Assembly: GCA_025403435.1 (NCBI GenBank) | Contig: CM046342.1 | Location: forward strand, 15,378,519 to 15,442,518 | DNA from: Artocarpus heterophyllus | Lineage: Eukaryota; Streptophyta; Magnoliopsida; Rosales; Moraceae | Reading direction: 5' to 3' | DNA length: 64,000 bases | In this document: positions 36,680-48,600 of the stretch, one piece after another | Layout of the letters: the number at the start of each line of letters is the position of its first letter | Numbering within the stretch: the first letter of the stretch is position 1 | Position numbers and translations under genes: made by a program | The notes under the pieces: generated by a model | Told to the model about the DNA's origin: nothing | What the model saw: the letters and a program-made list of their open reading frames with translations, nothing else | Databases searched by the model: none

Positions 36680-37080
36680 TCTTAAAATTGAACCTGTTAG
36701 GTTTCATCCCACAATTCACCAGGTTCCACTGTAGAATACGTCAGGTTCTGCCTTGGAATCCGTCGGACCCACCTTCGGTCACTAGAACGGGGTGTCAAAT
36801 TGTAACCTGCTAAGTTCTAACTTGAAACTTGCTAGATTTCAGCATATTTTTCTGCAATAAAGTAGCCCTAACCGTCTTCGATTGCCGGCATGGGTGCTAG
36901 GTTGTAACCTACTAGGTTTCAACTTAGAACCTACCAAAATCTAACATTTTTTAGCCTACAAGATTCCATCCCAAAATCTGTTAGAGCTCGTCGGGTTTGA
37001 TCCCTAAACTAGCTGGAACTTAATTGGATCCATCTTGAAACCCGTCAAGTTCTATCCTGAAACTCGTCGGAACTTGCTTG
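36680..37080 (+). repeat. Degenerate tandem repeat of about 20-25 bp units
   Basis: Variants of a unit like GAAACCCGTCAGGTTCTAAC recur along ~400 bp, with frequent AACCTGCTAGGTT and GAACTCGTCGG forms. The copies are strongly diverged, so it is an old minisatellite. No coding capacity is evident. An A-rich low-complexity stretch follows (37099-37150). Confidence 0.6.
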
Positions 37081-37655
37081 AACTCTAAAACAAACCATTA
37101 CAAAAAAAAAAAAAACAAAAAAACAAAAAAACAAAAAAACAAAAACAAAAATGGATCTACAAACTTTGCACAAATCATTTCTAAAAATTCACACAAATCA
37201 ACTCCAGAAAAACAAAACAAAAACATGTCTACAAACTTTCCACAAATTATCTCACAAACAAAAACAAAAGCAAACAATAAAGCACTAATTTTTTTTCGTT
37301 CAAACAAAGTTCAAATGAATCTAGATCCTTACGGCTGAATTGAGGAAATCAAAGATGGCACTGAGAACTGATTTGGAATATTCAAATCAAACTACGAAAA
37401 CTCAAAAATCTAAACAAACAATCTTAGATCATCTTTATCTTTTCCAACAAATTTACAAAACACTACAAAATAGAGTAAAAATAATGGAAAAAAAAACAAC
37501 ATGCATTCCGACATTTGTTTGACCTTTGACTCTAGCTTCTACAAATCTTCTAATTCGATGACGTCGGTTGGCATTTTTGGACTCCTAAAGGTTTGTTCGA
37601 CTCCATGGATAGAGAATTTAGAAACCTAGGTGTAGAGAGAGAGAAAAGTAGGCCA

Positions 37656-38060
37656 GTTCGTGAACTTCTCAGATCGCAACCGTTGCATAGACAAGGATGG
37701 CGATGAAGACACGATCTGGCTTTGCGTTGGCAGTTGGTAGTGTTGCTGTGGTCACGAGCGGCAGTGACTGACTTCATCTTCGATTGTGCTTCTTTATCAG
37801 TGATTGGCGGTGCCACGGCGGCTGTGAAGAAGGCCCGCCCGTGAACTTCTCAAATCGTGACCCTCACATGCACCGGGATGGCAACGAAGACAAGACCTAA
37901 CTTTGGCGACAACAGTAGTAGCAGGAGAGACAACAAGAGAGGCTGAGAGAAAGAGGAGAGAGAACAAGAGACGTTAAAAGAAAAAAAGGATGGAGAGAGT
38001 AGAAAGATCTGAGAAAGAAACGAGAGAGGGAGTAGGGAGGCTTAAGAAAGAAAGTGTGGG
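37656..38060 (+). repeat. Direct repeat, period about 181 bp, then a GA-rich tract
   Basis: The motif CGTGAACTTCTCAGATCG and about 85 bp after it (37659 on) recur, mutated, at 37840 on. The region is richer in GC than its surroundings and leads into a GA-rich stretch (37920-38095). The minus-strand frame at 37550-37816 spans part of the repeat and has no known domain. Confidence 0.6.
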
Positions 38061-38760
38061 AGGAGAGAGTGAGGCAGATAGAGAGATAAGAATTATGGTT
38101 CCTAAATTTTGAAAATGAATTATACGGGACAAAATTTTAAATTTGTAATTAACATTTTAAAAAATAAAATAAAAGGGGCGGTTTTAAAAATTCAAAAATA
38201 AGAGGACAATTTTAATAAGTGATATCATTTGAAGGGCATTCCACATAGTTTTCTCATACCGTATGGTCCTAGGTCAGAGTAGTTATTCAAGCATTGGGAA
38301 TCAGTATATACTTTGTATTTGGTTAGGTGGAAAGGAATGAAATGGAATGACTAATCTTAGAAGGGTTAATAATATAACTATACCTCTTTTTTTTTATTTT
38401 TTATTTTTTCATTCTCTTGCTTTATTTCTTTCAAAACTTTTATTAAATAATTAGCTACATATTTTTTCCTTAAAAATATATATGTAAATATATTACTTAT
38501 AGAGGTAGTATTGTCAAAATAAAAATAGTTATATTTCATTTCAAATTGTTTGTAAAATACTAACTAAACAAATGAATGGATTGTCTTTTATATTCTTTTC
38601 TATTGCATTACCATTCTTATGACTATTATCATTTCATCGTTACGACCAAACAGAGTTTCAACACATCTTTGTATAGTAATCGCATTAGGTTTTGTATGTG
38701 GCTTCTGGGATAGGGTATGGGGTTTGGGTCATCTTTTGGGGTATATACATAAATGTCATT
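38061..38760. other. AT-rich intergenic DNA
   Basis: I see no gene, and no CACTA-type terminus that would mark the left end of the CACTA remnant further right. Confidence 0.4.
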
Positions 38761-38789
38761 TTTAGACTCAAGTTTAATTTATGCCACTT

Positions 38790-39070
38790 TAGGACATTTT
38801 TAGCATTCTTTCGATAATTGTTGCGTGTCTCCCTATGACATTTTTAGCGTCCCTTTGGTATATTTTTTGTGCCTCTTTGAGACAAGTTGTGTGTCTCTTC
38901 AGAGTATGTTGCGTATCCTTTCAGGATATTTTATGTCCCTCCAAAATATGTTGTTATCCCTTCAAGACAAGTTGTGTGTCACTCGAGGACATTTTTTTTA
39001 TGTCCCGCCACACACTTTATTAGTCCCACTGAGACATATTTCATGTCCTTCTATGACATTTTTTTTAATC
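38790..39070 (+). repeat. Degenerate minisatellite, units of about 25-35 bp
   Basis: About ten variants of a unit built on GACATTTTTTATGTCCCTT follow one another, each ending in a TGTCCC- or GTGTCTC-like element. Translations such as those at 38825-39142 are products of the repeat and not of a gene. Confidence 0.6.
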
Positions 39071-39292
39071 CAAACGGATAGTTTTTTCCTTTCTTTCTTT
39101 CTCCTCTCTCTCCTTGCTATCGCCTACCCGTTGCCAGTGTAGCCACTAAATACCATCAAAACAAGAAAATAGAGGGAGAACATAGAAAAAAGGGAGAAGA
39201 ATGACATCAACGAAGGAAAAATCCCTACTAGATTGTGAAATTATTTTTAATTGATTTGCATTATATATATATTCCGAGTTAAGACTTGTGAA

Positions 39293-42200
39293 ATGGATAG
39301 GAAATTAATGTCGAATTTTAGATTAACTTGAGAATATATGAATGGTGTAGAAGAATTCATGGATTTTGCCAAAATCCATGCCCATTGTGATAAAATTCAG
39401 TGTCCTTGTGCTCAATGTAGAAACTATAGATCTCATTCAATTCTAATTGTTAGAGGACATTTATTTCAAAATGGGATTATAAGTAGTTACCAAATGCGGT
39501 ATTTTCATACGAGTCTAAGTTTAATCCAACTTGAGTAAGTAAAAAAAAAGAACTTATTATGGAAGATTATATGGATGATCATGACAATATGGTTAACATG
39601 GCTAATTTTTGGAAGAACACGTTTTACACCATCCGGACTTATTTGAGACAATGATGAATGATGATGAGACACATGTGTCTAAAGAGTGTACCACTTGCGT
39701 TGCAGGGTATTCTAACAAAGGATGTGAGATTTGCAATTACCAAGTTGTGCTTGGTCTTTAATTCAATATAATCCAAGACAATTGTTCCACTTGTGCCAGA
39801 TTCATTATAATCGAAAGTGGTGCAAACCTTGTGTATGCTTGAGAAATATTTTTGTAACACCCGTATTTTAACGGGTATGATTTTGTAAAATTTAATGAAT
39901 AAAATGTGACTGTTTAAAATTACTAAGTTGTCTATGATCATTAAAAATAAAAATGTCACTTTAGTATTTTCTTACCAAGTCTTCTTAAGAAACATTCAAA
40001 ATTTACCAATACTCACTTCTACCAATCTTGTCTCCCTAAATTAATGCTCAATTATGTAGCCTTCTTCTCATTTTGCTAAAGGTCTCCGAAGGAGACATTG
40101 AATTATTTTCCCTCAATTAATAGAAGACATGGAGATATTTTCTCAACCACCTATTTAATTATTTCCTCATCTTCTTCCATAATTCACTCCAATTGTCCCT
40201 TCAATTATGTTGGCATTATTTGCTAAAAGTCTCTATGGGAGACATGATGATATTTTCTTTTAATACTCTTTTGTTTCTTCTTACAACTTTCCCCTGTAAA
40301 CTTCCCCTTCCTCTCAAGCATTTTGATATCTTTTTATTTAACCATCACCACCTTCTTCTCTAGTTTCTCATTCTCTCCCTTTCTCACTTCAAATTTCTAA
40401 CTAAAGACATAGAGCACAAAGCTCTCTTTGTGGCCAAGACAATTATAATTCCCAACCATAATCGAGGCGGTTTTAGAGTTAATTCAAGCTTGATTTTTAA
40501 CCCGAACTTTGGTGCTTTTCAAAGGAGTTTTGAGGTAGGTTTTCTTTAATCTAAACTTAGTTTTTAATATGTGTTTTCTCCATGTTTAATGCATAATTTT
40601 CGTGTTCAAAATTCATGCAAATTTCTAGTTATGTTAACATGCATCCTTGAGCATTTATAAACAAAAAGTTGAGTCTTGAGTTAAAACCCGCAACCAACCT
40701 TTATTTTGGTTTGACAACAATGTTAGAAACATGCTATGAATGTTTAAAACCGGTTTCGATAACTTTAAGATTGACGTTTTAATGTTTTGAGCTTAAAGAG
40801 CAAACTTAAGCATGTTTTCATCATTATTAACAAGAAAGGCTAGAGATATAATTTGATAATGATTTTGGTATAAAACTGATGAGAATATGTTTATTGTGAT
40901 TATATAATGCATGTTGCATATTTTGGAATAGTTTTGAGATTTTGAACAAGGATAATATGCTTTGAGTTAAAGAAAAACTAGACATTCCATGAACTTTGTA
41001 ATACCTCTACGGGCAGTGGCTCTTTCTTAAAATTTTGGAGTTAAATGAAAATGAATTTTGTAAATTGGTTTGCATATTTAAAAAGTAGACATCCTAAGCT
41101 TTCCAACGAGCTATCATGAGCCTAAATCGGAGTTGAATTTTAATTTCTATGAATTTTTTAATTTTTGGATTAGAAACTAGTAAACCTGCCAGTGGTGGTA
41201 AACCACTCGTCTGCCTTAAGTAAACCACCTGTTTACCCGTGTGTTGATTGTAGATAGTGAACCCGCCTTTTTGCAAAAGTATACCACCAATTTGCCATGA
41301 TATACCAGCTGTTAACTTGAACCAAGTACCCAACTTTGCTCACCTTCTAGTCCCTTAATGTCTTGCAACCTTTTCAATACTATCCTAAATGATTTATGAA
41401 TTCTTATTAGAGACTAAAACATATAAATTACTTGTATGTATTTTATATTGTGTTTAAGATAAAAATTGTTTACTTGGTATTTAAAGAACAATTGCATAAA
41501 AAACTTTAATGGCACTAGTAAGATGGGTTTACACATAATTCACTTATAAATGTGATTATACGTTGTGATTTAGTTTTAATTGTCTTTATGCATGCCTTAA
41601 GGTCAAGGATGTGTGGAGCTAACGTTAATTAATTCCGAGATTAAAAGTTTGTTGTTAAGCTTTGAAGTTAGAGATTCTATTACTCATCTTTTGTGAGGTT
41701 TTTGGTAAATTAAATTTGGTTGTTTTATGTTGTAAAATATGTATATTGTATAGCGATAAATATAATGATTTGACATATATTATAAATTGAGAAGCATGGT
41801 TAGAAAATTGACTCTATAAATAAAAATTGAATACAAAGAAATAGTGAGATGTAAAAAGGGCGGCGGTTATGTCCTTGGGCACGAATACCCTAAAAGGTAA
41901 AATAGGGGGAAGGTGATGACGCTTTCTTGGGTTGAAAGTCCCAGAACACACTGTATAGGAATTGATTTGGTGAGAACTCGGGGCTTGATGTCCCTTCACC
42001 GAAACACCCTTGGAATGTTTATAGGGTGATCAAGAGCGCCCATTTGGGTTTCGATGAGTTGAGTGATACTCTATTTAACATGGATACCTAGGAACAATGA
42101 TGATTTGTAATATTTGTATAAATGTATAATTATGAAACTTGGTAATGATTAACTATGGTATCCACGAGATGCGATCATAATAAACGTCATAATCTGGAAT

Positions 42201-43702
42201 ATAATGTAACTGACTAACCATGCAGTTTTAATGTGATAATGGATAAACCATAAGGTGAGTCATGATTTCCTTACTGGGCATGTCGATGCTCATCTCTATC
42301 ATATCTTCATCTCTTAGGTGGAACTCAGTGCAACATATCTGAAGAGGAATAGGCGAAAACAACCCTGCTGTTTTCGTGTTAGAAGACCTTGTTTATTTGT
42401 AACTTATCTACAACATGTAAGAGTTGTATTAATTTTTTTATGATGGCTGTGTTAAGTTATTTGAGAATTGTACTATGGTGATGATGACTGCAATATATAT
42501 ATTTGGTGCTACACTAAAAACTGTGGTTTGTATTTAAAACGTTTATTTTTATATTTTTTATTTTTGTTTAAAGACCCATGGGCATTGTTTAATTGATTTA
42601 AATAATATAAAATTTAAAATTATTTTTATTTATTCAATACTGTTAACCCAAACATAGGGGTGTTACAATTTTCCATAGGTATTTTTTGACATCATGATTC
42701 ATCTAACGGTATACTTAGCACTGAAGTTAAGTTATGTGGACCTGTATATTTAAGATGGATGTACCCATTTAAAAGGTTTATGAAGGTTTTGAAGGGCCAT
42801 GTGAAGAACTGAAATGAACTGGAGGGATGTATCATAGAAAGTTACATAGCAGAGGAATCAATTGAATTTTGGTCTGAGTACTTGTCCAATCTGAAAGCAA
42901 CTAGGGTGCCAAAGATAATGAACATTGAGGCTAGGAGACTATCCATCAGCAATATTTCCTCGGTAAATTGAGGAGAATAGAAGCAAGCTTTTCTTTATGT
43001 CTTGTACAATGCTAATGAAGTGAAGCCTTTCATTGAGGTGCATATGAAGGAATTAAAAAAGGTGAACCCAAAAAGAGGAAGAAATGACAAGCGGTTGCAA
43101 GATAAACACAATTGGACCTTTCGAGAGTGGATTAGAGCACACATCTATGCCAAGTGCTTCACATCACAAGATAGAAGCATGTCATAAGACTTAAAGAATT
43201 TAGCTAAAGGATCGTTGTCGATAGTTACAAGGTATACATCATATTCCATAAATGGTAATACTTTCTATACTCGCGAAAGTGATGGAAAGCATCCTGTCCA
43301 AAATAGCAGTGTGACTCTCCGTGCCGAGGCTATGCATATTTCCTTTGCCAAGGACAAGAATTCGGAATATGGGACCATGAGCTACTTTGGTTTCATTGAA
43401 GATATTTGGGGACTTGATTATGATAGATTGCAGGTAGCACTTTTAAGTGCAAGTGGCCCAACAATAACTATGCTAAGACCGATAATGATGGTGTCATGGT
43501 GGTGGACATTAGGAGATTGGAATACAAAAATGATCCCTTCATTATGGCATTACAAGCAATCCAAGTTTTTCATACAACGGATCCCAAAGATTTGGAATTG
43601 TCCCTAGTCGTCCTGATGAAGCCAAGAGCAGTTATTGACGGTGAAGAAGTTGCCAAGGATTCCATAAACACCCCCTCATGGATATATCTCTATATATACT
43701 GA
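39293..43702 (+). pseudogene. CACTA (En/Spm) transposase remnant, catalytic domain missing
   Basis: The start at 39293 reads MDRKLMSNFRL, a stop, EYMNGVEEFMDFAK and CPCAQCRNYR, the plant transposase-associated (zinc-finger-like) domain. The next recognisable part, from ~39690, is the N-terminal half of DUF4218 (PLALQGILTKDVRFAITKLC, TLCMLEKYF). It is cut by a solo LTR (39853-42667) and resumes with FFDIMIHLT, VKLCGPVYLRWMYPF and EGCIIESYIAEESIEFWSEY (to ~42890). DUF4216 follows (GFIEDIWGLDYDRL, then MVVDIRRLEYKNDPFIMALQ, to ~43660). The DDE-type catalytic domain that normally sits between the first and second parts is absent, apparently deleted near 39660. Stops and frame changes are frequent, so the copy cannot transpose itself. 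Confidence 0.85.
39853..42667 (+). mobile_element. Solo LTR, 2815 bp, inserted in the CACTA transposase
   Basis: It starts TGTAACACCC and ends GGGGTGTTACA and is flanked by a perfect 5-bp duplication ATTTT (39848-39852 and 42668-42672). Removing it and one duplication brings EKYF next to FFDIM with only a TAG between, as in intact CACTA transposases. No primer site, coding region or second LTR is present. It carries a block of TAAACCACC- and GTTTACCC-type repeats at ~41180-41320. It is probably Ty3/gypsy, judging by its ends. Confidence 0.88.
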
Positions 43703-43789
43703 TTTTTATGATAAAAATAGCAAAAAATAAAAACTCTGGGCCATTGTATGCATAACACGTAGCCTAGCCACCCTGGGTAGACGAGACAA

Positions 43790-44000
43790 AGGTCCAAGAA
43801 AAAGGTGTTTTTGACCAAATTTTCAGGACGATTTTTTATAAAAACCATCGTGAATTCGTACCTTACATGACGGTTTTTAGGAAAAATGGTCGTGATAGCA
43901 GTGAAAGCAGCATATTCTATGACAGTTTTCTTAAAAACCATTGTGGTATCTAAACATTACATGAAGGTTTTTCTTAAAAACCATCGTGTAATGTAGGGCA
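43790..44000. repeat. CACTA-type subterminal repeats, internal block
   Basis: Several variants of an imperfect palindrome (ACGGTTTTT, spacer, AAAAACCATCGTG) lie just after the transposase remnant. Very similar units occur at 48075-48310. Subterminal repeats of this kind bind transposase at CACTA ends, so their presence here is unexpected for one intact element. Confidence 0.65.
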
Positions 44001-45480
44001 AAAACAATGTAGTTTTAGTCTCTACTCCAATTTAACATCGTGCCTAGGGCTTATAATTCAAAATTTCACATCTCTCTCTCACATTTCATGCCCCTAGACT
44101 CTAACCCTCTAACCCTCTCTCTCACACTCTAACCCTCTTCGACACCGTCGCTGCTACTGCCCTCGACCCATGCCACACTATCACTGCTATCAACGTTGAC
44201 CCAAACGCATGCCATCGCCATCTTCCTTTCAACTCAGAGTAGGAACTTTCAACCTGAAAATTATTTATATTGGAAGTATCTAATATCTTCGTCTATTAGT
44301 TTTTCCATTAAATTTGTTTTGATTCTTGTGGTTTTTGGTTTGTCTCTTATCTTGTTTTTGAGTATTCAAAGAACATAGTTTTTTTAGTTGGAAATGAAGA
44401 AGATTGAGAAATTGGAATTTTCATAATTGTTTTTTTATGTTTTGTTTAGCATCCAAGAATGTACAAATTTTGTAAACTCTTTGTTTAGAATTTCATTTAA
44501 TCTGATATTTTGCGTTTGCTTGTCCTGATTGTATAGATAATAAACTTTTTTAAAGAGCAGCACGTGAGTGACTTGTGGTTTTGTTCTTGCCAATCTTTTT
44601 CATGTCTAAGCTCTTACTACATTTGTATTGGTGTACCAGCGTTGACCATTTTGTTTTCCTCTTTAATTTTAACTTCTATCTATTTTCCCAACTAAAGGCT
44701 CAAAAAGTTTAGTCATGTTTTTCTTCTTCATTTGAGGGGGTTTGAAAAGCAAGAAAATTTGAGCTCTCTATATTTTTGTGTTGGTTTTAATAATGCTCTC
44801 TTATTTTTCTTCTGTCTTGTTGTCAATCCTCATATTTTGATCTCTCAAGCCAAAAAAAGAGATATACCAAAAACATCCAAAAAACTTTTTGCTAGGAGAC
44901 AGAATACAATTTAGAAAAAACAAAAACTACAAAACAATTAAGTCGGCTATATATGACTAAATCAGATGGTACTCACTAAAATTGTAACAACCTCACCATC
45001 TCCTCTAGGCTCTAGACTTGCTTCTTTATCTATCCAAACAAAAGTACACTTAAAAAATAGAACAAGTAACTAAGACCCCTAAATGTAGGGGAAAACAACA
45101 AAAATGAACTCATGTAGTATACTACGTGGGGCAAAAAATGGGGAGCCCTATTTATTCTGCTCTTGAATCTTTGTTTTATCGTATCAAATATGTTTGAATA
45201 GGATTTCATCATCTTCAATCAACATGGTTTCTTGTTTTTTTTGTTATTATTGTTAATTCTATTCACTATCACTAGTAATTATAGTTTATTTTTTATTTTC
45301 AAATTAAATCTATTAATTTGGTTGATTGGTTTATGTCAAGTTATGTGTTTGTCTTTCCATGAGGATTTGGTTTAGATTAGGTAAAAATCTCACAAGAGAG
45401 TAGTGCACACCATCTTTCTCTCAACATAGCAAGAGAAAACAAAGTAGCAAGCCCCAAAGGAGAACATAATTCAATCTCAA
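44001..45480. other. Non-coding stretch between the CACTA coding parts
   Basis: A leader-like CT-rich part at 44070-44240 is followed by AT-rich sequence. The frames at 44196-44378, 44732-44914 and 45030-45218 have no recognisable domain. It may be an intron or a 5' leader of the TNP1-like gene. Confidence 0.4.
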
Positions 45481-45508
45481 AGTTGATTTTGAGCGGAGAG
45501 CTATTTTA

Positions 45509-47060
45509 ATGAAAAGAGTTTATCGGATGAAGAAGAGAGGATTAAGAATAGAAGTTATGTTTGATGCAAGAGGCCAGCTAAAAGTCACACCTGGAAGTAA
45601 ATTAAGCAGTTGGATTGAAGTTTTTAGTAGAGAACACATTCCAATATGGATTAAAGGTTGGAAAACTAAGTATTTGAACCAAGTAAAAGATGTTAATTAG
45701 AGAGAGATTTATGAAGCTTTCACAGTTGAGGAGCAATATAAGACAAAAGCTATAAAGATTTGTGGTGAATTAGCAAAAGGGTTAAGATCTGATCTTTACT
45801 TCACTTTTGCAAAGCCTAACCTTTCCATTCTAGGTGACGATGAAAACATCTTTAAGCGGCCTCCTACGATAGTATACTCCTTGTATAATTGATGACGATT
45901 AGGAAGCATTTGCCGAATTCCAACTTCTATCAACACACGTAAGAAAAATAAGAGCACAAAATGAATATGATTCCATGGTTGGCAGAGACGGATATAGAGT
46001 GCTTGAGTAATCATTAGTACGTTATTATCATACTCGTATTACATATATCAATTATTCTATCATTAATATGTTACTAATATAGTAAAATATAATTAGCTGA
46101 GATGGATGTGCTACCATCACAGGAGGAGTTATGGGTAAAATTGCTTCAAGGTCCTGATGGACAATTTAGAAATCTAAATTGTGCAAAAATTGAGAACTTC
46201 ATTGTAAGTTTATTGAACGCAAATTCTTAATTTGTAATTTTATAACTTTTGAAGCATATCGAGAACAACTTGGTTTCTTGTTGTTTTACAAGATGAGTAC
46301 ACAATGCAACAAAGTCCAAGTACCTTCCACTTTGTTGGTATCAAAGGCATATTGACAAGGGCACCAGGGAAACCGAAACATTTAGGACGTGTTCGCTGTC
46401 AATCTAAGTATGTCAGGCAGTTTCAATACTTTGACCTTTAATCAACTTTAAAATTCGATCCCTAGATGTTAGAAGATACAATGGGAAATTATAGACTATG
46501 AAGTCTTGTGACTAAATATCTTTCCTAAGGAGGTGGCAAACCTACAGATGAGACTATTTCACAATGCAATAGCTTCAAGAGTGCAACCTCTTTGTTGATG
46601 GTAGAGTTAATGGTGGGTGTACACTTGTTGCACTTGGGAAGGCATGGATGGAGAGTCTTCCAACTAATATAGTCCATGGAAGCCTTAGGGTATGAAAATG
46701 TGCACATTAACATCATTACCCCTAGAATAAGAATGGCTGAATCACCTTTATGACAATTGAAGCTACAACTGTAGGTGAAGTCGTCAGAAGCTTCGTTACA
46801 TGGCTAAAAAGGTTAATTGAAATCATTGCACTAGCAAAGACGAGTCGAGCGCCTAGTCACATGCCCCAACATGTTGAGAGAAAGAAACACCAAAAAAAGA
46901 AAAATGCTAAAAAAGTAAGAGAGTCAGAACTTGAGGTAGAACAACAACGAGAGTTTAGGAAACAACCTGTTGTGAATGAGCTCCTGCCTTCATTTAACTT
47001 CTCTTTAGTATTCACAATTTATACAATTGGCTTTGTATGCACATGCTTTCATGCTTGATA
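45509..47060 (+). pseudogene. CACTA TNP1-like accessory protein, broken
   Basis: Pieces of one plant CACTA accessory gene lie in order. 45509-45830 reads GQLKVTPGSKLSSWIEVF and IPIWIKGWKTKYLNQVKD, then continues after a TAG as a helical EIYEAFTVEEQYK part. At 45970-46010 is SMVGRDGYRVLE, and at 46103-46200 MDVLPSQEELWVKLLQGP. At 46560-46830 is the TNP1/En-Spm-like domain: NLFVDGRVNGGCTLVALGKA, TNIVHGSLR, VHINIITPRIRMAESPL and ATTVGEVVRSFVTWLKRLI. A lysine-rich tail follows (KKHQKKKNAKK). In the family, TnpA-type proteins bind the subterminal repeats. Introns or frameshifts separate the parts, and I cannot model the splicing with confidence. Confidence 0.7.
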
Positions 47061-47099
47061 GGTTGGTGATTCAGTGCCTGAATGAGAAAGAATCACTGG

Positions 47100-47570
47100 C
47101 AATGAAGTGCCTATCTATGTAGGGTATGAAGACATTTATTACTTCATCACCTTTGATAAAGTCGGGGCAAATTATGTAATGGTATACCTCAGGCAATAGC
47201 TTTTTCCTTAATTTTTATTTTTTTAAAATCTATTTATAGTTGTAAGGTGTGTGCAAATAAGTTATTGCATTATTTTGAATTGTAGTTTTTTGACAGAATA
47301 TTATGAACATCAAGGCAAGGCTCACAATTTCGGCTTCATATCACTGGCTTTATCTCAAGTATTGTAAGAGACTCTTAGAGTGATGTTAAAGAGCACGTCA
47401 CATCACTCCTCAACCTATTAGCTCAAACACCAAAGAGGAAATTATTCATGCCATACAATATTGGAGAACATTAGATGTTGGTACTTGTTTCACCATGGAA
47501 GCATCAAATATTTTAATTTGATCCCCTCAAACACCAACCACGTAATGATTTCGTATCACTCATAAGATTA
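47100..47570 (+). pseudogene. Ulp1-like (C48) cysteine protease domain of the CACTA element
   Basis: The frame shows GNEVPIYVGYEDIYYF (47088-47140 region), a non-conserved stretch, then RKLFMPYNIGEH, TAG, MLVLVSPWKH and, after TAA, FDPLKHQPRNDF. The pattern PYN-x-G-x-HW, followed 17 codons after the His by Asp in DPL, is that of Ulp1/SUMO-type proteases, in which His and Asp belong to the catalytic triad (His at 47469-47471, Asp at 47520-47522). The tryptophan after the histidine is now TAG. The catalytic cysteine part further on is not recognisable. Ulp1-like genes captured in CACTA and MULE elements are known in plants. Confidence 0.65.
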
Positions 47571-48074
47571 TAAGTATCAATTTTTCTTATAAAATTGACT
47601 ATGTTATGTTTTACTTAATTGTATTTATTAATTCATTTTAATCATGATACACTGTTAGGGAGCTTAATAATTGGAAACTTCAAGTAGGAAGCGGTGTAAC
47701 AATGCGGGTTAACGGAATGCTATATTCCCACCGTAAGTGTCCTAGACAACAAAAAAACATACAATGTGGTTGTTTATTTTATATTACATGCAGGACTAAT
47801 TAATTACAGTATACAAGGCCTATCAACAAGGGAATTTTATATACATATGGATATAAATAAAGTTAGAGTTGAGTAGATACAATTTGTAAATAGTCATCTC
47901 ACATATAGCTAGGGTAGTAGATAAATGATCATGTAAAATAGTTCAATGTAAATGATTTTGTAAAGACTTTGCAATTTCAATATACATGTCTTTTTTTGCA
48001 ATCAGGGCCTTGTAGTAATAGATAACACATGGGACTGGTCATCCCGTCGAAAATTAGAAATTCAGTGCATTTTT

Positions 48075-48327
48075 TTGTCCACGACAGTTTTTGAGAAAAT
48101 CGTTGTGTAAGGTTCAAGAATGCCATATTTTTAAGATGAATTTTAATCAGAACCATCGTGTAATGATAATTTTAATCAAAAAGCCAAATGTTCCAAATTG
48201 TTGCCTAAACAGATGTTCCACGACGGTAAAAAAACCATCGTGAAAACTCAATTTGGTACCACAACGAATGTTTTCATGACAGCATGATGGTTCAAAACCG
48301 TCATGGAGGGCCATGTTTATAGTAATG
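48075..48327. repeat. CACTA subterminal repeats and probable 3' terminus
   Basis: Units like CACGACGGTAAAAAAACCATCGTG recur up to a terminal TTTATAGTAATG at 48316-48327. Its complement CATTACTATAAA differs by one base from a start in CACTA. No matching 5' terminus was found before 39293. The 3-bp target duplication cannot be checked. Confidence 0.5.
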
Positions 48328-48334
48328 TATATCA

Positions 48335-48600
48335 TTGATAAACATCGGTATATCATTGATGTACATTATTGATTAACATTAGTACATCACTTATCAACTA
48401 CAGTTTATCACTGATAAATTGGTTTATCATTGATCTACTAATGATTTATCATCAAGAAACCAATAAATTATTAAGTAAATAAACCATCAAGTTAATTAAT
48501 GATAAACTACAATTCAGTATAATTAGTACACTATTAATATTACTATTTATCAATGATATACTTATTAGCATTAGTACATCATTATTTTACTTCAATATAC
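48335..48600. repeat. Degenerate repeat rich in TATCATTGAT units
   Basis: Some twenty variants of a roughly 10-bp motif (TATCATTGAT, TACATCATT, TTTATCACTGATAAA) fill this stretch in both orientations. No coding capacity. Confidence 0.6.
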
